Shown piece by piece: positions 60,652-64,000 of a DNA stretch of 64,000 bases. The position numbers and the translations under genes are program-made. The stretch is from Rhodobacter sp. (GTDB lineage Bacteria > Pseudomonadota > Alphaproteobacteria > Rhodobacterales > Rhodobacteraceae), in contig JAIXRW010000068.1 of assembly GCA_027484985.1 (NCBI GenBank), forward strand, positions 62,001 to 126,000. Direction: 5' to 3'. The notes beneath the pieces are model-generated. The model did no database searches. It saw only the letters and a list, made by a program, of their open reading frames with translations, and had not been told where the DNA came from. The first letter of the stretch is position 1; each line of letters starts with the position of its first letter.

Positions 60652-62756
60652 CGTATCTCGATCCGTTCGAGGGGCTGGACGTTCACCTGTGCGGTCAGTT
60701 CCTGAAAGGACAGCACGGCAAGATCGGGAAATTCGCGTTCCACGATCTTGCGGAAGAAGCGGCGGATGTCCATCGGGGCAAGCACCACGGGTTTCATGGC
60801 GTGGCGGCTAAGGTCACCGATCGTGGCGCGCAGCGCGGCGATCAGCTTGCGGTGCGATTCGGGAGAGAGCGCGAGGTAGGAGGCGCCGCTGGTCTGGCGC
60901 ACGGCGCCGCGGATTTCATCTTCGACCGTCTTGGACAGAAGATAGGCCGACAGCACGCTTTGCCCGCCCGAGAATTTGTGCGTGATGTAGCGGTTCAGCG
61001 CCGAGCGGACATGTTCGGTCAGCAGGATCGGGTCTTTTTCGCGCTGGCCCCATTCCACGAGGGCTTCGAGGATGGTGCGCATGTCGCGGATCGAGATGTC
61101 TTCGGTGACCATGCGTTGCAGGACATCGGCGATGGTGATGACGGGCAGGGTGCGCGTCACCTCGCGCACGAGTTCGGCGAAATTCGCCTCCATCTGCTTC
61201 ATCAGATACATGGTTTCCTGCACGCCGATAAACTCGCCCGCGTGGGATTTCAGCGTGTGGGCCAGATGGTAGGTGAGCATGGAGGGCAGGGTGAAGGTCT
61301 GGATGCCCGCGTTGCGCAGCACCGCTTCGTGTTTGAACGGAACCCAGAGCGAGGGGACGTTGGGCAGAAAATCCTCGCCGCGTTCATAGGGGATCTGGAA
61401 CATGTCGAGGTTCTGTTCCGTTTCGCGCACCAGAAGAAAGCCGGGGCGGGCGGTGCCGACGGCCACGGGAATTTCGTTGACGAGGATGCGGTACTGGTCT
61501 TTTTCCAGCGTGTCGTTCAGGCGCAGATGAACGCCGGGGAAGGGCACGCCGAGATCGAAGTAAAGCGCGCGGCGGACCTTTGCCACCTCGGCATCCAGAC
61601 GCTTGGGCTGGATATAGGTGCGGACGCTGGACGAGATATCGACGATCAGCGGCACTGTCAGGGCAAAGGTGACGGGGTCCACCTTTTCGACGGGTTCATC
61701 GGCATTGGCGGGAAAGCTGGGCATTGACAGGGCGGGCGCGGTGGCGGCCGCAAGCGCGGGCATGGTGCGGCTTTCGGCATCGTCGGCCACGGCGCGGCGG
61801 CGGCGCTGGATGTGCCAGCCGCCAAGGCCCACGATGGCCGCAAGGATGAGGAAGGTAAGGGTCGGAAAACCGGGCACGACGGCAAAGCCGAGCAGGATGA
61901 CGGCCGAAATCATCAGCGCCTTTGGTTCGTTCATCAGCTGGGCGCCGATATCGGTGCCAAGGTCGTCATCCTTGCCCGAACTGATGCGGGTGACGATGAA
62001 ACCGGCGGTGATCGAGACGAACAGCGCGGGGATCTGGCTGACCAGACCGTCACCGATGGTGAGCAGGGCGTAGATATTGATCGCCTCGTTCGTGGTCATG
62101 CCGTGCTGGGTGGTGCCGACGATGATACCGCCGATGAGGTTGACGAAGATGATGATGATCGAGGCGATGGCGTCGCCCTTGACGAATTTCATCGCCCCGT
62201 CCATCGAGCCGTAAAGCTGGCTTTCCTTTTCCAGCTTGGCGCGGCGGGCCTTGGCGGTGTCGAGGTCGATCAGGCCTGCGCGCATGTCGCTGTCGATCGA
62301 CATCTGTTTGCCGGGCATGGCGTCAAGCGAGAAGCGGGCCGACACTTCGGCCACGCGTTCCGACCCCTTGGTGATGACGATGAAGTTCACGATGGTCAGG
62401 ATAAGAAAGACGATCATCCCGACGACAAGGTTGCCCGCGATCACGAAGTTGCCGAAGGTTTCGACGATATGGCCCGCATCGGCCTGCAACAGGATCAGGC
62501 GGGTGGTGGTGATCGACAGCGCAAGGCGGAACAGCGTGGTCAGCAGCAGGATCGACGGAAAGGCCGAAAAGGCCACGATGTCGTTCAGATAGATCGCCGC
62601 CATCAGCAGGATCGCCGCAAGGCACAGGTTGATGGCAATCAGCACATCGACCAGTGCCGTGGGCAGCGGCATGATCATCATGAACACGATACAGATGAGC
62701 AGAAGTGCAAGCACGAGGTCTTGCCGCTTTGACATCTTGGTCAGGAATGCTTGCAC
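60648..62756 (-). CDS. sctV: SctV export gate protein (LcrD/FlhA family)
   Basis: A 702-residue protein if started at the GTG at 62756 (then QAFLTKMSKRQDLVLALLLI), the length of YscV (704). An upstream TTG at 62828 and an ATG at 62735 are alternatives. The first half has about eight membrane helices with FSAFPSILLLTTLFRLALSI, VVFL-type LILTIVNFIVITKGSERVAEVSARFSLDAMPGKQMSIDSD and KGDAIASIIIIFVNLIGG. The cytoplasmic C-domain has the family blocks through VLAPMDIRRFFRKIVEREF. It forms the nonameric gate that receives substrates. The T3SS context favours SctV over FlhA. Confidence 0.95.
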   Translation of the reverse strand: MQAFLTKMSKRQDLVLALLLICIVFMMIMPLPTALVDVLIAINLCLAAILLMAAIYLNDIVAFSAFPSILLLTTLFRLALSITTTRLILLQADAGHIVETFGNFVIAGNLVVGMIVFLILTIVNFIVITKGSERVAEVSARFSLDAMPGKQMSIDSDMRAGLIDLDTAKARRAKLEKESQLYGSMDGAMKFVKGDAIASIIIIFVNLIGGIIVGTTQHGMTTNEAINIYALLTIGDGLVSQIPALFVSITAGFIVTRISSGKDDDLGTDIGAQLMNEPKALMISAVILLGFAVVPGFPTLTFLILAAIVGLGGWHIQRRRRAVADDAESRTMPALAAATAPALSMPSFPANADEPVEKVDPVTFALTVPLIVDISSSVRTYIQPKRLDAEVAKVRRALYFDLGVPFPGVHLRLNDTLEKDQYRILVNEIPVAVGTARPGFLLVRETEQNLDMFQIPYERGEDFLPNVPSLWVPFKHEAVLRNAGIQTFTLPSMLTYHLAHTLKSHAGEFIGVQETMYLMKQMEANFAELVREVTRTLPVITIADVLQRMVTEDISIRDMRTILEALVEWGQREKDPILLTEHVRSALNRYITHKFSGGQSVLSAYLLSKTVEDEIRGAVRQTSGASYLALSPESHRKLIAALRATIGDLSRHAMKPVVLAPMDIRRFFRKIVEREFPDLAVLSFQELTAQVNVQPLERIEIR

Positions 62757-62944
62757 GCGTGAAATCCCTTGTCCTTCCGGAATGACCGGAACCCGCGGGC
62801 GCAGGGGTGCCGCCGCAGGCCGTGTCAACTGTCAGCATGGCGGTTTGTGGCGCGTTCGGGGGTATCGGTTATCACATGCGCGCGGGCCAGGCTGTGCCAG
62901 AAACGGGAAGAACAGGTGCAGGGAGCGCGGTTTTGGGGTTTTCG
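62757..62944. promoter_or_regulatory. Divergent sctV/sctG promoter region with shared motif
   Basis: GGGTATCGGTTATCACATGC plus GC at 62860-62881 matches the motif at 51030-51051. It is 64 bases before the sctG-like start and 104 from the sctV start. Because the motif covers the ATG at 62876, a start of the sctG-like gene there is unlikely. Confidence 0.6.
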
Positions 62945-63292
62945 GTGGCGTCAGATGACATCCGGCTGATGGCCGAGATCGGCTTTGCGGGAATCGGTCG
63001 TGGCCGTTTGGCCGAGGCTGCCGCGATTTTCACCGCGATCCAGGCCCTGCGCCCCGAGGCCGAGGCGGGCCATGTGGGTGCTGCGCTGGCCGAACTGGCG
63101 GCGGGGCGGCCGGGGCCTGCGGGCGATATCCTGCGCGCCGCGCCGCAGACCGAGGCGGTGCTGGCCTTTCGGGCGCTGGTGCATGCCCGTGCGGGCGACC
63201 GGCGGCTGAGCGAGGAAATTCTGGTCGATCTGGGGTTCATGCGGGCCGAGGGGCCGGTGATCGAGATCGCGAAGGCGGCCGTTTCGGCCTGA
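62945..63292 (+). CDS. sctG: YscG/HrpB1-like small TPR protein (SctG)
   Basis: A 115-residue protein from a GTG at 62945, the same length as YscG. The sequence is helical and TPR-like: LMAEIGFAGIGRGRLAEAAAIFTAIQAL, HVGAALAELAAGRPGPAGDIL, LAFRALVHARAGDRRLSEEILVDL. YscG is the chaperone of needle subunit SctF. The order sctG-sctI-sctJ follows yscG-(H)-I-J of Yersinia, which supports the name. The open frame runs further upstream, but the regulatory motif and lack of a fold there speak for the later start. Confidence 0.65.
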   Translation: MASDDIRLMAEIGFAGIGRGRLAEAAAIFTAIQALRPEAEAGHVGAALAELAAGRPGPAGDILRAAPQTEAVLAFRALVHARAGDRRLSEEILVDLGFMRAEGPVIEIAKAAVSA

Positions 63293-63300
63293 TGGGTCTG

Positions 63301-63318
63301 CCGGGCCATGATGCCCGG
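63301..63318 (+). repeat. Small hairpin before sctI
   Basis: CCGGGC-CATGAT-GCCCGG lies in the 57-base gap between the sctG-like gene and sctI. There is no T-run, so it is more likely an mRNA-stability or attenuation structure than a terminator. Confidence 0.55.
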
Positions 63319-63349
63319 TGGTGGTGGTGACGGGTACGGAGGGTAGAAG

Positions 63350-63859
63350 ATGAGCATCTCGCCGACGACAGGCGCACAGGTCTGGAGTGCGTTGGATACC
63401 GGGCAGGTCGGCAATGTGCCGTTGCAGCCCGCGACGGGCGAGATCGACCGTTTCCAGCAGGCGCTGGAACGGGCGGGCATGATCGAGCGTCCTGCCCAGA
63501 TTGACCCGCCGGTGCGGGTGGCCGAGCTGGGCAATGCCGCAACCGCCACCGACGCGCAGACGCCCGCCGATGCGGCCAATGCCGCCAATCGCGCGGTTCA
63601 AGGGCTAGAGCTGAGCACCGATGCCGAAACGGCCGGGCCCGGCACGGCCATTCTGGAAGGGCTGGGCAAGCTGCGCGGCATCTTTGATGCCGAACTGGGC
63701 ACGATCAACCGCGCATCGGGCAACACCAATGCCTTCGACACGCTGGGATTGCTGGATTTGCAGGCCAAGATGGTTGAGTTTTCGCTGGTCGTGGATGTGA
63801 CGTCAAAGCTGGCGGGGAAATCGACACAGGCGCTTGACAGCCTGATGAAAGGGCAGTGA
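63350..63859 (+). CDS. sctI: SctI inner rod protein
   Basis: A 169-residue protein. The conserved C-terminal block LLDLQAKMVEFSLVVDVTSKLAGKSTQALDSLMKGQ matches the YscI/PrgJ form, which ends in LVSKAVQAVDTLTRGQ in Yersinia. The N-terminal ~90 residues are polar and variable. The inner rod connects SctR/S/T with the needle. The stop is followed after 6 bases by sctJ. Confidence 0.9.
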   Translation: MSISPTTGAQVWSALDTGQVGNVPLQPATGEIDRFQQALERAGMIERPAQIDPPVRVAELGNAATATDAQTPADAANAANRAVQGLELSTDAETAGPGTAILEGLGKLRGIFDAELGTINRASGNTNAFDTLGLLDLQAKMVEFSLVVDVTSKLAGKSTQALDSLMKGQ

Positions 63860-63865
63860 TCCGCC

Positions 63866-64000
63866 GTGCGCCTGTTCCTGACCGGCCCTGTGCGCCGCGC
63901 CGTGCTTTTGTCGTGCCTGCTGGTTCTGGCCGCGTGCAAGACCGAGATCTATTCCAACCTGCCCGAGCGTGAAGCCAACGAGATGATGAGTGTCCTGCTG
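63866..64000 (+). CDS. sctJ: SctJ inner-ring lipoprotein, 5' part
   Basis: The frame from the GTG at 63866 gives 45 residues, with signal sequence, lipobox LAAC and then KTEIYSNLPEREANEMMSVLL, the conserved first mature residues of SctJ (YSGLPEREANEM-type). It forms the inner-membrane ring with SctD. The rest of the gene lies beyond the right edge. Confidence 0.93.
   Translation, partial: MRLFLTGPVRRAVLLSCLLVLAACKTEIYSNLPEREANEMMSVLL

Noticed and set aside
60648-62756. Flagellar FlhA instead of SctV
   Set aside because: No flagellar genes are present, and translocators, gatekeeper and inner-rod genes are adjacent.
1-64000. tRNA or rRNA genes
   Set aside because: No T-loop-like GGTTCGAATCC sequence in a cloverleaf context and no rRNA-like stretch was found by eye.

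Overview
The window is GC-rich and densely coded, with many 4-base ATGA/GTGA overlaps. Its housekeeping content points to an alphaproteobacterium of the Rhodobacterales (Rhodobacter-like): DUF4170-waaA-lpxK, DUF3576-leuS-lptE-holA, a CenR-like regulator, small tandem porins and DUF2125/DUF3035 proteins. This placement rests on gene content and order read by eye; no database search was run.

Positions 1-19629 are chromosomal core: the end of a CoA-transferase, lipid A/Kdo genes, a DEAD-box helicase with a repetitive tail, a CysQ-like phosphatase and PmbA, an SDR/enoyl-CoA hydratase pair, a flavoprotein, an HPP-CBS membrane protein and the leuS operon. Positions 19859-24426 hold three paralogous porins, each with the same upstream element and its own terminator, with an ATP-grasp ligase between the second and third. 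Positions 24501-43602 hold a YggS homologue, an amylosucrase, an L,D-transpeptidase, ribA, a CenR-like regulator followed by two sRNA-like hairpin units, exonuclease III, two saccharopine dehydrogenases, a heparinase-like protein, purH, lspA, an M16 peptidase pair, mutL and rmuC.

From 43655 to the right edge lies a type III secretion (injectisome) locus of Ysc-like organisation: SctX-like, a TPR protein, a very large SctD, a lipobox-bearing GspD-like secretin SctC, SctT, a YopN/TyeA-like SctW with chaperone, an LcrH-like chaperone with translocators SctE and SctB, more chaperone/TPR genes, a 588-residue Ala-rich protein, SctV, a YscG-like protein, SctI and the start of SctJ. The ATPase, C-ring, SctR/S/U and needle genes are not in view and presumably lie to the right.

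The most unusual element is a three-gene cassette translationally coupled behind sctV. It encodes one MotA/TolQ/ExbB-type polytopic protein and two ExbD/TolR-like single-Asp transmembrane proteins. An ion-channel module of this kind fused into an injectisome operon is not part of the canonical apparatus, and it is my main candidate for an undescribed system. Other notable features are the self-lipidated secretin, the extra C-terminal domain of SctD, a motif shared by two divergent T3SS promoters, the porin upstream elements, the tandem sRNA candidates and several families of dispersed palindromes.
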